Assembly (NCBI GenBank): GCA_016184115.1 | Contig: JACPDH010000019.1 | Span: forward strand, 1 to 64,000 | DNA length: 64,000 bases | DNA from: Acidobacteriota bacterium | Lineage (GTDB): Bacteria; Acidobacteriota; Thermoanaerobaculia; Gp7-AA8 | Reading direction: 5' to 3' | Shown: in pieces, positions 55,761-64,000 of the stretch | Layout of the letters: the number at the start of each line of letters is the position of its first letter | Position numbering within the stretch: position 1 is the first letter of the stretch | The notes under the pieces: generated by a model | What the model saw: only the letters and a program-made list of their open reading frames with translations | Told to the model about the DNA's origin: nothing | The model's database searches: none | Translations under genes and position numbers: made by a program

Positions 55761-56894
55761 GTGTTTGCGTTGCTTCAGGTGATCATCAAGGAGCTCCTTC
55801 AACTGAGGCACGACCGGAAGATGATTCCGGTACTCGTCGTCGGCCCGCTCGTGCAGCTGATCGCGCTCGGCTTCGCGGCGAACCTCGACGTGAATCTGAT
55901 TCCGATGCTCGTCGTCGATCGCGACCGAACACCGGAGAGTGCCCGCCTCGTCGAGCGGTTCACCGGCTCACGCTATTTCAATCTCGTAGGAACGGAGGAG
56001 ACTGCCGAGGCGATCGAGCCGTGGCTCGTCGAAAACCGGGCTCAGGTCGCGCTCGTCGTCGGCGACGGGTACGGCGAAGCGGTCGCGGCGGGGCGGCGCC
56101 CGACGGTGCAGCTCATCGCCGACGGCACCGACTCGAACTCAGCGGTCGTCGGCATGGCCTACGCGTCACGGATCGTGACGACGGAGAGCGCACGACTCGC
56201 CGCTGCGGCGATCGCGCGCGGTGATGGTGCAACGGGCGGCATCGGCGGCGCTGTCGAGCTCGTTCCGCGCGTCTTCTACAATCCCGACCTGCTCAGTCGC
56301 TGGTTCTATGTCCCCGCGGTGCTCGCGATGGTACTGCTGTTGGTCACGATGATCCTGCCGTCGATGGCGGTCGTACGCGAAAAGGAGATCGGCACACTCG
56401 AGCAGATCAGCGTCACCCCGCTGCGTCCGTGGCAACTCGTCGTCGGCAAGCTCGTGCCATTCGCAATCATCGGGATCTTCGACACGCTGCTGATCACCGC
56501 CGCGGCACGAGCAATCTTCGGCGTACCGCTCCGCGGCTCGTTACTGCTTCTGGTCGGCCTCACGACGCTCTATCTCCTCAACACGCTCGGCCTGGGGCTT
56601 CTCATGTCGACGATCGTGCGAACGCAACAGCAGGCAATGATGGGCTCATCGTTCGCGCTGATGGTGCCGATGATCTATCTGTCGGGCCTCATCTTTCCGA
56701 TCGAGAACATGCCGCGCCTCTTTCAGTTGATCAGCTACGCGATCCCCGTGACCTACTACGCGAACATCCTGCGCGCCGTCTTCCTTCGCGGCTCCGGGTT
56801 CGATGCGCTCTGGTTCGATGCCTTGATGCTCGCAGCGCTCGGGATGCTGACGCTCACCCTCGCATCCATGAGGTTTCGGAAGAGCCTGGACTAG
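55761..56894 (+). CDS. ABC-2 type permease 2 (YbhR-like)
   Basis: A 377-residue permease beginning with GTG. It has the same plan as permease 1: helix VVGPLVQLIALGFAANL, a periplasmic loop (QLIADGTDSNSAVVGMAYAS) and a C-terminal bundle with VVREKEIGTLEQISVTPLRP and IYLSGLIFPIENMPRLFQLISY. It forms a heterodimer with 54632 and is the last gene of the operon, which a repeated GC-rich palindrome (56911-56942) follows. Confidence 0.92.
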   Translation: MFALLQVIIKELLQLRHDRKMIPVLVVGPLVQLIALGFAANLDVNLIPMLVVDRDRTPESARLVERFTGSRYFNLVGTEETAEAIEPWLVENRAQVALVVGDGYGEAVAAGRRPTVQLIADGTDSNSAVVGMAYASRIVTTESARLAAAAIARGDGATGGIGGAVELVPRVFYNPDLLSRWFYVPAVLAMVLLLVTMILPSMAVVREKEIGTLEQISVTPLRPWQLVVGKLVPFAIIGIFDTLLITAAARAIFGVPLRGSLLLLVGLTTLYLLNTLGLGLLMSTIVRTQQQAMMGSSFALMVPMIYLSGLIFPIENMPRLFQLISYAIPVTYYANILRAVFLRGSGFDALWFDALMLAALGMLTLTLASMRFRKSLD

Positions 56895-56910
56895 TGGCAA
56901 ACGCCGCCGG

Positions 56911-56942
56911 CCGTTTCGCGAAGGCCGGAGGCCTCCGCCACC
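56911..56942. repeat. GC-rich palindromic repeat after the efflux operon
   Basis: The sequence GCGAAGGCCGGAGGCCTCCG and its surroundings recur with one change at 60705-60728. Both can fold into GGCC-rich hairpins. The first copy is directly after the permease stop and the second is just before the rubrerythrin stop, so both sit at 3' ends of genes and could act as terminators. Confidence 0.55.
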
Positions 56943-57051
56943 AACGGTAATTGCCGCCGCACCCGCAACGTTTCGTGATCTGATCGCGTCTACTCGTGTG
57001 AGGCGGTGTGCGCTGCACGAAGACGATCCGCCGTAAGGAGAAACCTGCTCG

Positions 57052-58761
57052 ATGAAGCGAACATTGGTTGCCGCCCTGCTCGCCGGCACACTCACTCCCC
57101 TCTCCGCTCAGCAACTCGACAACTTCGGCGAAGCGATGGAGGTCCGGATCGTGAACGTCGACGTCGTCGTTCGCGACAAAGCCGGTAACCTCGTCACTGG
57201 ACTCACATCGGATGATTTCGTGATCCTCGAAAAGGGGAAGCCGCAAGCGATCACGAACTTCGCCGAGTACCGTGAATCGGCTGCGCCCGAGGCTGCTCCA
57301 GGCACCGAGCCGACGTCCCGACCCTCCGGCGTGACAGTGCGCCCTCCCCAGAAGCGCTACATTGCCTTCTTCGTCGACCAGCTCAAGCTCCGCGACACGC
57401 AGAACCGCGAGAGCTTTTTTCGCGGGTTGCGCGCCTTCGCCGAAGATTCGATGCGCGAAGGAGACGAAGCCGCCGTGTTCGTCTGGCAGACTCGCGTCAA
57501 GACGAGACTCCCGATGACCGCCGACCGCGCCACCCTTTTCGCCACGATCAAATCGCTCGAGGAGGAGTCGAAGCTTCAGCTCGACTACACCGACATCGAG
57601 CAGGCTGAGCTCGACTTCCGCGAGCGTGCCTGGGCGGGCGACGAATCGGCAGCCACAATGATCGAGACCGATCGACGCGTGGCCGCACAACGGGCGTTCG
57701 ACCTGCAGCAGCGCAAGACCCATGCGATCAACTCGGTGCTCCAGTCGCTCTCCGGTCTTGACGGTCGCAAGGTGATGATCCTCGCAACCGAGCGCCTCTC
57801 GAAGCTCCCCGGACTCGAGTATGGTTACAGTTCGACCGAGTTCAACGCGCGGAGGATGATTGACAGTGTCGTCGACGAGGCGAACGCTTCGGCGGTCACG
57901 ATTTACGGGTTCTTTCCACGCGGGCTCGATCGCGATCCGTTCGCCGACACCGCCGGATCCTACGAGGCGGCGAGCGGAACCGCGGCGGGCGGGCCCCCTG
58001 CCAGCAGCTACGAGCTGCTGATGAACCAGAGTGAAACGATCGACAGCATCGCTACGCGTACGGGTGGGCTGGCTGCAGTCGGTGGGAAGATTTCGGAAGC
58101 GGCGCTCGGAAATGTAGCGCGACAGCTCGACAACTACTACTCGCTCGCGTACCGCGCCTCAGGCGACGACCGCTCGCGCTCGATCAAAGTCAAGGTGAAC
58201 CAGCCCGGGCTCGAGGTGCTCGCTCGCAATTCCGTCGTCGACAAGAGTGACGCCGAAGTCGCGCGCGATCGAATGATCTCCGGAATCCTCTTCGGAACCG
58301 GTACGTCTGCGATTCCCATCAGCGTCGCGCAGGGCGCGGTACGAAAGAAGGGGCTAACGACTTATGCGGTGCCGGTCGAGATCACGATTCCGATCGCGCA
58401 CCTCACGGCCTTGCCCGGGGCAAAGGGACACGACGGGAAGTTCAGGGTGCTCGCCGTCGCCGCGAATGCCGACGGCGACGTTGCGGACGTCGCAGAAAAG
58501 ACGCAGACATTCCATATCCCGGAGAAGGAGCTCGAGAAGGCGCGCTCCGGAGCCTTCACATATTCGTTGGAGATCGTCGTTCGCGACACGAGCAACCGCG
58601 CCCTCGTATGCGTCATCGACGACCTCGACCACGATTCGGGCTACGCCGAGGTGACTCTGGACCTAACGAAGCTGGCGAAGAACACGCCCGCGAAATCGAA
58701 CAAGCCGGCGTGGGAACAGCGGCCGGGACGCGGCGGTATGGGGGGCGGACGCTGGCCGTAA
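57052..58761 (+). CDS. Secreted VWFA-related protein (acidobacterial type)
   Basis: A 569-residue exported protein (signal peptide MKRTLVAALLAGTLTPLSA). It starts with the domain VRIVNVDVVVRDKAGNLVTGLTSDDFVILEKGKPQAI (key core VVVRDKAGNLVTGL) typical of TIGR03436-like VWFA-related acidobacterial proteins. A degenerate VWFA fold follows (YIAFFVDQL, SLSGLDGRKVMILATE, GGLAAVGGKI), so the MIDAS is partly conserved. The C-terminal 170 residues are a beta-domain, ending in a Gly-rich tail (PGRGGMGGGRWP). Its function is unknown; surface interaction is plausible. Confidence 0.87.
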   Translation: MKRTLVAALLAGTLTPLSAQQLDNFGEAMEVRIVNVDVVVRDKAGNLVTGLTSDDFVILEKGKPQAITNFAEYRESAAPEAAPGTEPTSRPSGVTVRPPQKRYIAFFVDQLKLRDTQNRESFFRGLRAFAEDSMREGDEAAVFVWQTRVKTRLPMTADRATLFATIKSLEEESKLQLDYTDIEQAELDFRERAWAGDESAATMIETDRRVAAQRAFDLQQRKTHAINSVLQSLSGLDGRKVMILATERLSKLPGLEYGYSSTEFNARRMIDSVVDEANASAVTIYGFFPRGLDRDPFADTAGSYEAASGTAAGGPPASSYELLMNQSETIDSIATRTGGLAAVGGKISEAALGNVARQLDNYYSLAYRASGDDRSRSIKVKVNQPGLEVLARNSVVDKSDAEVARDRMISGILFGTGTSAIPISVAQGAVRKKGLTTYAVPVEITIPIAHLTALPGAKGHDGKFRVLAVAANADGDVADVAEKTQTFHIPEKELEKARSGAFTYSLEIVVRDTSNRALVCVIDDLDHDSGYAEVTLDLTKLAKNTPAKSNKPAWEQRPGRGGMGGGRWP

Positions 58762-58900
58762 GACAAGCGTTGGCCGTTCTTGGGGTCGCGGATGGATTCA
58801 TAACGGCGAGAGTCACGGCGCGGATGTCGGTGACAGGCCACGATTGCGAAGACAGTGGCTCGCGAGAAACTCGCATACCATCGTTGTACACTCGGCCCGC

Positions 58901-59344
58901 TTGAAACGAGTGCTCCTTTACGGCTCCCTCGGCGGCGTACTAATCGCGCTACTGAAGTACATCGAGTACCAGCACTTCGTCCGTGCATACCCGGCGGAGA
59001 TCTACGGCGGCGCGCTCGCGCTGATCTTTGCAGCGCTCGGCCTTTGGTTCGGGCTCCGGTCCGCGAAGGCGAAAGAGGTCGTGGTGCTCAAAGAGGTTCG
59101 TGTCCGTCACGATGAGCCGTTCGTCGTCGACGTCGCCAAGCTCGAGGAGCTTGCGATCACCCCGCGCGAGCTCGAAATTCTCGGCCTCATCGCCGAGGGC
59201 CTCAGCAATCGCGAGATCGGCGAGAGGCTCTTCGTCTCCGAAAACACGGTCAAGACGCACTCCTCGCGCCTCTTCCAGAAACTCGGCGCCAGCCGGAGGA
59301 CCCAGGCAGTCCAGCGAGGTAAGGAGCTAGAACTGATTCCGTGA
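58901..59344 (+). CDS. Membrane-anchored LuxR-type HTH protein
   Basis: About 148 residues: two membrane helices (RVLLYGSLGGVLIALLKYI and YGGALALIFAALGLWFGL), a short linker (KEVVVLKEVRVRHDEPF) and a C-terminal LuxR/GerE HTH (LTPRELEILGLIAEGLSNRE-type, here ITPRELEILGLIAEGLSNRE). No receiver domain is present, so the membrane part or a partner must supply the signal. The start is uncertain: TTG 58901 gives this size and TTG 58844 adds 19 residues. The arrangement is known in Bacteroidetes and Acidobacteria. Confidence 0.82.
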   Translation: MKRVLLYGSLGGVLIALLKYIEYQHFVRAYPAEIYGGALALIFAALGLWFGLRSAKAKEVVVLKEVRVRHDEPFVVDVAKLEELAITPRELEILGLIAEGLSNREIGERLFVSENTVKTHSSRLFQKLGASRRTQAVQRGKELELIP

Positions 59345-59546
59345 ACGACGCGGCCGACACGTAGTGAGCGACGATGGGCGGGTTGGGCGCAAGGGGCGGA
59401 AGTCGCAGCGGTTTCGGCCGGTGACGCTGGACATGATGGTCATCGAACGTGTGAAATCACTTTCCGAGCACGAAAATCACCCATTCGTATGACGACTTGC
59501 GACGACCCAAAGCGCTACGTTGACGCGCTGAAAGGGAGAACTCGAC

Positions 59547-60104
59547 ATGAAAAACACCGTCATCAAGTTCGGACTCATCTCCGGGGCGATCCTCGTCGGA
59601 CTCTTCGCCATCACACTTCCACTCTGCCTCAACGGTACGATCGATTTCGACAACCAGGAGATCCTCGGTTACAGCTCGATGGTTCTCTCGTTCATGATGG
59701 TCTTCTTCGGCATCCGGTCGTTCCGAGAGCAGCACGGCGGAGGTGCGATCAGCTTCGGCCGGGCATTCAAAGTGGGAATTCTCATCACCCTGGTTACCTG
59801 CGCCGTCTACGTCATCTCGTGGGAGATCGTCTACTACAACTTCCTGCCAGATTTTTTTGAGACGTACAGCAGTCACACGCTCGAAAAGATGCGAGCAAAA
59901 GGCGAGAGCGCGGAAGCGATCGCCGCGATGCGGGCGCAACTCGCAACCTGGGGCGAGCTCTACAAGAACCCGTTCATCAACGTCGCCATGACCTTCATGG
60001 AGGTCTTCCCCGTGGGACTCATCGTGACGCTCGTTTCCGCTGCCATTCTACGAAGGAAGCCCGAACGGGGCGGCGGCCCCGAAGTGGCGACGGCGGGCGC
60101 GTAA
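59547..60104 (+). CDS. DUF4199-family membrane protein
   Basis: A 185-residue protein with four membrane helices: KFGLISGAILVGLFAITLPL, SMVLSFMMVFFGIRSF, FKVGILITLVTCAVYVISW and PVGLIVTLVSAAILRR. The EQHGGGAISFGRAFKVG motif before helix three is the DUF4199 hallmark. GGGAGAA precedes the ATG. The function is unknown. It stands alone in a 200-bp to 630-bp gap context and is not coupled to neighbours. Confidence 0.87.
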   Translation: MKNTVIKFGLISGAILVGLFAITLPLCLNGTIDFDNQEILGYSSMVLSFMMVFFGIRSFREQHGGGAISFGRAFKVGILITLVTCAVYVISWEIVYYNFLPDFFETYSSHTLEKMRAKGESAEAIAAMRAQLATWGELYKNPFINVAMTFMEVFPVGLIVTLVSAAILRRKPERGGGPEVATAGA

Positions 60105-60733
60105 CCTCTCGCGACACGACGCGAGGCTCATCGTCGCACGGACCGAGCAACTGTGTGGAGTGCGCAAGCGCCAGCTTGCGCGCTTCCGCGCCGAAGCGAA
60201 GCTTCGGCGCGTCGGAGCTTGGACATTTTCGGATCATGTGAAGGCATAGGCGATGAGGTTTTCCTCCGTCCCTAACGGAGAGAATCGCGAACCGTGTGCG
60301 ACGACGCACGTCGCGTAGCGACGGCCGATCTTAGTGCCCCGTTCGCTAAATTCGGCTCCACAGGCCGTGAGTGCCGAGGCGTCGGATGCGAGGCGTCGCG
60401 ACGCAGGCGATGCAGGGACATCGCTGAGGAGCGACAACGAAACAGACGGCGTCGCGGCGCCACGGCAGCGGCCGTTTCTGGTGCGCGGCACGCCTCGTGA
60501 GCGCCGACGCTGCGATCGGTGGCCCTTGAGCGACGTCGGCCGCGGCAGCGGCCGTTTCTGGCTAGCCCCGCCCGTAAGGGCGGGGAGAGATGAAGAGAGA
60601 ACCGATTCGCGCCGCGGTAGCGGCGCCGTGTGAATCGCGCGGTGCGTGAGCGCCGCGCTGGCGCCGCCCTGCGGGCGATCCAGACATCGCCGCTTCCGGC
60701 CTCGGCGAAGGCCGGAGGCCTTCGCCACGCGAC
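60105..60733. repeat. Repeat-rich 629-bp intergenic region
   Basis: No gene is recognisable. Several palindromes are present: GCGCAAGC/GCTTGCGC (about 60159-60178), GCGCCGAAGC/GCTTCGGCGC (about 60189-60211), and CCCCGCCC/GGGCGGGG around GTAA (60566-60585), a terminator-like hairpin. CGGCAGCGGCCGTTTCTGG occurs twice exactly, at 60463-60481 and 60543-60561, 80 bp apart. The end carries the second copy of the repeat seen at 56911. A structured RNA is possible but not shown. Confidence 0.6.
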
Positions 60734-61252
60734 TTACTGTCCGACGGGCTCGTCGGCGTAGTCTTCGATGTCGGCCTTGTCCCGCGGAGGGAGCTTCTTC
60801 ATCTCGCTCTTGACCATTTCCTGATGCTCGATCTCTTCCTGGCGGAGCTCCTGGAAGAGCTTCAAGACATCCGCATTCTCAACGTGCTCGATCGCGCTGA
60901 CGAAGAAGTTGTACGCCTTCTTCTCCGCCTCGAGGGCGACGTTGAGCGCATCCTCGATGCTCATGAAGACGCGGACCTTCTCGTACTCGGGGGCTTCGAT
61001 CTCCGACATCATCGCGCCGTCGACCCGGCTCGGTCCATCGCCGAAGAGTTGCTTGCGCCTCGCGGCGAGCTCGTTACCGTGCTTCAACTCGTTCACCACC
61101 ATGACGCGGAAGAACTTCGCCGCCTCGTCGGTGTGGTGCGTCGACATCTGGTCGGCAAGCTCTTCGTAGCGCTCGGCCGCTTCCTTCTCGATCAGAATCG
61201 CGAGATCGAGAGCATCCTGCAGGTTCAGTGTGGCGAACTCGATGTCTTTCAT
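60734..61252 (-). CDS. Rubrerythrin-like ferritin-fold protein
   Basis: A 172-residue di-iron four-helix protein, likely reducing peroxide in the cytoplasm. Metal-ligand helices are ILIEKEAAERYEEL, VVNELKHGNELAA, ALEAEKKAYNFFVS and LRQEEIEHQEMV, giving the paired ExxxxxxY/ExxH pattern. The C-terminal rubredoxin domain (CxxC) of classical rubrerythrin is absent. GGAGGG is 7 bases before the ATG. It lies beside oxygen-sensitive PFOR genes, which suits a protective role. Confidence 0.88.
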   Translation of the reverse strand: MKDIEFATLNLQDALDLAILIEKEAAERYEELADQMSTHHTDEAAKFFRVMVVNELKHGNELAARRKQLFGDGPSRVDGAMMSEIEAPEYEKVRVFMSIEDALNVALEAEKKAYNFFVSAIEHVENADVLKLFQELRQEEIEHQEMVKSEMKKLPPRDKADIEDYADEPVGQ

Positions 61253-61312
61253 GGCGTTCCCTCCGATGGCACGTCCCGTCGCCGGGCGGCCATCCCTCTC
61301 GTATTCAGCGGT

Positions 61313-62308
61313 TCAGCCTTCCCACGTCTGCAGGATCTTGAGGTAGTTGGCGCGCTCATACTCGCGCGGGTTAGGCGAGCGGAGGATGTTCATGCTCCCT
61401 CGCATCTGGCCAATCGAGTCGTACCCCTTTTCGTCCATCCAGGAGACCATCTCGCGACAGATCGTACCGACGTGTGTCGGCCCGTTCTTGAAGATCGCTG
61501 CGACCATCTGGATCGCCGACGCGCCCGCCATGACCGCCTTGATCGCGTCGATCGACGTGTGGACGCCACCGCTCACCGCCAGGTTCGTCGAGTGAAGCCT
61601 TCCCGAAAGAATCGCGAGCCAGCGGAGTCTGAGCAGCAGTTCCGACGAGGTCGACAGGTGCATCTGCGAGATGACCGCCAGCTGTTCGATGTCGATGTCG
61701 GCCTCGAAGAGGCGATTGAAGAGCACGAGCCCATCGGCGCCTGCCACCTCGAGCCTTCGCGCGAAATTTGGCAGCGCCGTATAGAACGCCGAGAGCTTCA
61801 CCGCGACAGGTATCCGGATCGCCTTCTTCATGTCGCCGACCATGGCGACCGTGCGCGTCTCGATCTCGTCGCCCGACTCGCGCTCCTCGGTTGGAACGTA
61901 GTAGACGTTCAACTCGAGCGCGTCCGCGCCGGCCTCCTCGATCTTCATCGCGTATTCGAGCCAGCCTCCCGTCGAGTAGCCGTTGAGCGAGGCGATGACC
62001 GGGATGCGCAATGTCTCCTTGAGCCTGCGCACGTTCTCGAGGTATTCGTCGGGGCCGACGACGAACTCGATCGGCTCGACGAAGTAGCTTCGCGCTTCCG
62101 CGTACGATTCGGCGTGATTGTCGATCGCCTTGTGCGTCGCCATCGCCTCGCTATCGATCTGCTCCTCGAACAGCGAACGCATCACGATCGCCGAGGCGCC
62201 ACCGTCTTCGATCCGCTTCGCGTTGTCGATCGAGTCAGCGAACGGGCCCGCGCCGGCGATGAACGGATGGGGAAGTGTCAGTCCCAGATACGTCGTCTTC
62301 GTGTCCAT
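61313..62308 (-). CDS. Dihydroorotate-dehydrogenase-like flavoprotein
   Basis: A 331-residue TIM barrel of the class seen next to pyruvate:ferredoxin oxidoreductase: MDTKTTYLGLTLPHPFIAGAGP, VIASLNGYSTGGWLEYA, GADALELNVYY, VAVKLSAFYT and the FMN-phosphate-binding LAVSGGVHTSIDAIKAVMAGASAIQ (core SGGVHTS). It lacks evident pyrimidine-pathway neighbours, so orotate synthesis is less likely than a redox role with PFOR, 10 bp upstream on the same strand. The electron acceptor is unknown. Confidence 0.9.
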   Translation of the reverse strand: MDTKTTYLGLTLPHPFIAGAGPFADSIDNAKRIEDGGASAIVMRSLFEEQIDSEAMATHKAIDNHAESYAEARSYFVEPIEFVVGPDEYLENVRRLKETLRIPVIASLNGYSTGGWLEYAMKIEEAGADALELNVYYVPTEERESGDEIETRTVAMVGDMKKAIRIPVAVKLSAFYTALPNFARRLEVAGADGLVLFNRLFEADIDIEQLAVISQMHLSTSSELLLRLRWLAILSGRLHSTNLAVSGGVHTSIDAIKAVMAGASAIQMVAAIFKNGPTHVGTICREMVSWMDEKGYDSIGQMRGSMNILRSPNPREYERANYLKILQTWEG

Positions 62309-62318
62309 CGTTCTCCCC

Positions 62319-64000
62319 CTACTCTTCGCTCTTCCCGGACTTCGCGGCGACGGCGGCCACGGCCATCTGAGCTTCCTTTGGAAGCTTCAACTGGGCGATG
62401 TGCTGATACGTGGCCATTCGGCGCTCGGCGTTCAACTGCGCCTGCTTCGCGAACTCCTTGAAGCGATTCGGATCGATCTTCTCGATCATCCGGAAGCGCG
62501 TCTCGTTCTTCATGTACTCCTGGACCGGGAGCTTTCCTCCAGCCATGTCGACGACGAGCGGCGCTTCGCCCTGTTCGATTCTCCGCGGGTCGTAGCGATA
62601 GATGGGCCAGATCCCACTCTCGACCGCCTTCTTCTGCTGATCGGCGCCGTACATCATGTCGTAGCCATGTGCGATGCAGTGGCTGTATGCGATGACGAGT
62701 GAAGGTCCATCGTAGGAATCCGCCGCCATCATCGCGCTCACGGTCTGTCCGTCGCGCGCCCCGAACGCGATCGACGCCACATAGACGTGTCCATACTGCA
62801 TCGCCATCAGGCCGAGATCCTTCTTGTCGACTGCCTTGCCCTTTGCCGCGAACTTCGCCGTGGCGCCGAGAGGCGTCGCCTTCGACGCCTGGCCACCCGT
62901 GTTCGAGTAGACCTCGGTGTCGAGGACGAGAAGATTCACGTCGTACTTCATCGACAGCACGTGGTCGAGGCCGCCGTAGCCGATGTCGTACGCCCAGCCG
63001 TCGCCACCGATCACCCAAACGCTCTTGCGAACGAAGTAGTCTGCGATCGCTTCGAGGCGCCGCGCCTCTGGCTCGCCTCGCGTCGCAAGGCGCTTCTTCA
63101 GCTCGGCGACGCGGGCGCGTTGCGCAGCGATTCCCGCCTCACTCATCTGATCGGCTGACAGGAGCTCACTGACCAGCTCGTCGCCGACCTTCGAGGCGAG
63201 CGTCTTCGCGATCGAGTGCGCGGTGGCGATCTGTGCGTCGATCGCAAGCCGGAAACCGAGGCCGAACTCCGCGTTGTCCTCGAAGAGCGAGTTCGCCCAG
63301 GCCGGCCCGCGCCCGTTCGGATCGACCGCGTAGGGCGTCGTCGGCAGATTGCCACCGTAGATGGAGGAGCAACCCGTCGCGTTCGCGATCAGCAGCCGGT
63401 CGCCATAGAGCTGGGTGAGCAGCTTGATGTAAGGCGTCTCACCGCAACCGGCGCACGCACCCGAATACTCGAAGAGCGGCTGGTAGAACTGCGTCGTCTT
63501 GACGTCGAAACGCTGAACCTTCGTGCGGTCGAGCTCGGGGATCGAGAGGAAGAAGTCGTAGTTGACCTTCTCGCGCTCCGTGTGCTCGGCGTGCGGAAGC
63601 ATGTTGATTGCTTTGTGTTTCGGATTCGCCTTGTCCTTGCCTGGGCAAATCTGGACGCAGAGGTTGCAGCCCGTGCAGTCTTCAGGGGCGACCTGGATCG
63701 TGTAGTTGAGCCCCTTGAATTCCGAGCCCTTGAACGGCTGCGTCTCAAAGGTCGCGGGAGCGTCTTTCAGATCACCCGGCTCGTAGACCTTTGCGCGAAT
63801 CGCCGCGTGCGGGCAGACCATCGTGCACTTGTTGCACTGGATACAGAAGTCCTTCGACCAGATCGGGATGTCGAGCGCGATGTTGCGCTTCTCCCACTGC
63901 GTCGTCGCGGTCGGCCATGTGCCGTCGACGGGGAAGGCGCTGACCGGAAGCAGGTCGCCTTTGCCCGCGAGCATCACGGCGGAGACCTTCTTGACGAAGT
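62319..64000 (-). CDS. nifJ: Pyruvate:ferredoxin oxidoreductase, C-terminal part
   Basis: The C-terminal 560 residues of the large homodimeric enzyme that oxidises pyruvate to acetyl-CoA and CO2, reducing ferredoxin or flavodoxin. The frame stays open through the window end, so the N-terminal half (pyrimidine and pyrophosphate-binding domains I and II) is missing. Two 4Fe-4S motifs are present (CIQCNKCTMVCPH and CTGCNLCVQICPG). The TPP-binding part has CAGCGETPYI, ATGCSSIYGGNLPTTPY and GDGWAYDIGYGGLDH, then NTGGQASKATPLG. It is followed by the DHOD-like gene. It implies an anaerobic or facultative lifestyle. Confidence 0.95.
   Translation of the reverse strand, partial: FVKKVSAVMLAGKGDLLPVSAFPVDGTWPTATTQWEKRNIALDIPIWSKDFCIQCNKCTMVCPHAAIRAKVYEPGDLKDAPATFETQPFKGSEFKGLNYTIQVAPEDCTGCNLCVQICPGKDKANPKHKAINMLPHAEHTEREKVNYDFFLSIPELDRTKVQRFDVKTTQFYQPLFEYSGACAGCGETPYIKLLTQLYGDRLLIANATGCSSIYGGNLPTTPYAVDPNGRGPAWANSLFEDNAEFGLGFRLAIDAQIATAHSIAKTLASKVGDELVSELLSADQMSEAGIAAQRARVAELKKRLATRGEPEARRLEAIADYFVRKSVWVIGGDGWAYDIGYGGLDHVLSMKYDVNLLVLDTEVYSNTGGQASKATPLGATAKFAAKGKAVDKKDLGLMAMQYGHVYVASIAFGARDGQTVSAMMAADSYDGPSLVIAYSHCIAHGYDMMYGADQQKKAVESGIWPIYRYDPRRIEQGEAPLVVDMAGGKLPVQEYMKNETRFRMIEKIDPNRFKEFAKQAQLNAERRMATYQHIAQLKLPKEAQMAVAAVAAKSGKSEE

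Noticed and set aside
60105-60733. tRNA or rRNA genes in the longest gaps
   Set aside because: I looked for cloverleaf-like arms and conserved TTCGA-type loops and saw none with CCA-like ends in the right arrangement; a covariance search would settle it.
60824-62461. 545-residue plus-strand frame
   Set aside because: It lies opposite rubrerythrin, the DHOD-like gene and the PFOR end; all three are well supported on the minus strand.

Overview
This is a GC-rich (roughly 64% by eye), densely packed bacterial chromosomal window with no phage, plasmid, rRNA, tRNA or CRISPR features that I could see. A secreted protein with the acidobacterial VWFA-related architecture (57052-58761), large secreted peptidases with repeated C-terminal modules, a pyruvate:ferredoxin oxidoreductase with its DHOD-like partner, and sigma54-type regulators together suggest an Acidobacteriota member, possibly of the Thermoanaerobaculia type. 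That placement is an inference from gene content.

Layout. 1-2363 (minus): purM start, fabH, hslO. 2364-4130: two long hairpins, then a peroxiredoxin whose catalytic cysteine codon is an in-frame TGA (probable selenocysteine, with a SECIS-like hairpin downstream), followed by a GrdB-like reductase protein with Cys at the usual Sec position. 4233-9690: SRPBCC/HxlR divergent pair, Tat-signal protein plus amidase, aldo/keto reductase, MogA, NamZ-type muramidase. 9918-16295: RluA, DUF4783, a 1388-residue NtrY-like kinase translationally coupled to a CAP-domain protein. 16318-23155: sugar-phosphate transferase, PilZ, SAM hydrolase family, DUF2064, Nnr epimerase/dehydratase, TsaE, a secreted unknown. 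23698-28863 (minus): aldo/keto reductase, RibD-C-type reductase, VOC protein, VanZ-like protein, M14 peptidase. 29061-37171 (minus): PilR/PilS-like pair, lytic transglycosylase, GAF-like scaffold protein. 37312-43757: lipoprotein, FmdB, membrane protein, DUF4097 lipoprotein, RDD, adenosine deaminase, YigZ. 43854-49269: M36 metalloprotease with duplicated C-terminal modules; FHA enhancer-binding-protein-like regulator without GAFTGA. 49409-56894: TetR-controlled seven-gene CecR/YbhGFSR-like efflux operon with its own TolC. 57052-64000: VWFA protein, membrane LuxR, DUF4199, rubrerythrin, DHOD-like protein and PFOR (truncated by the window end).

Two genome-scale signals cut across these genes. 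First, most of the longer non-coding gaps contain degenerate tandem repeats with a strict 7-nt period, often in two inverted copies that form long hairpins and often touching a stop codon. Second, the 7-mer GTTAGGC/GCCTAAC occurs at least 18 times, mostly inside genes, and accounts for many of the rare TTA and CTA leucine codons I noticed.
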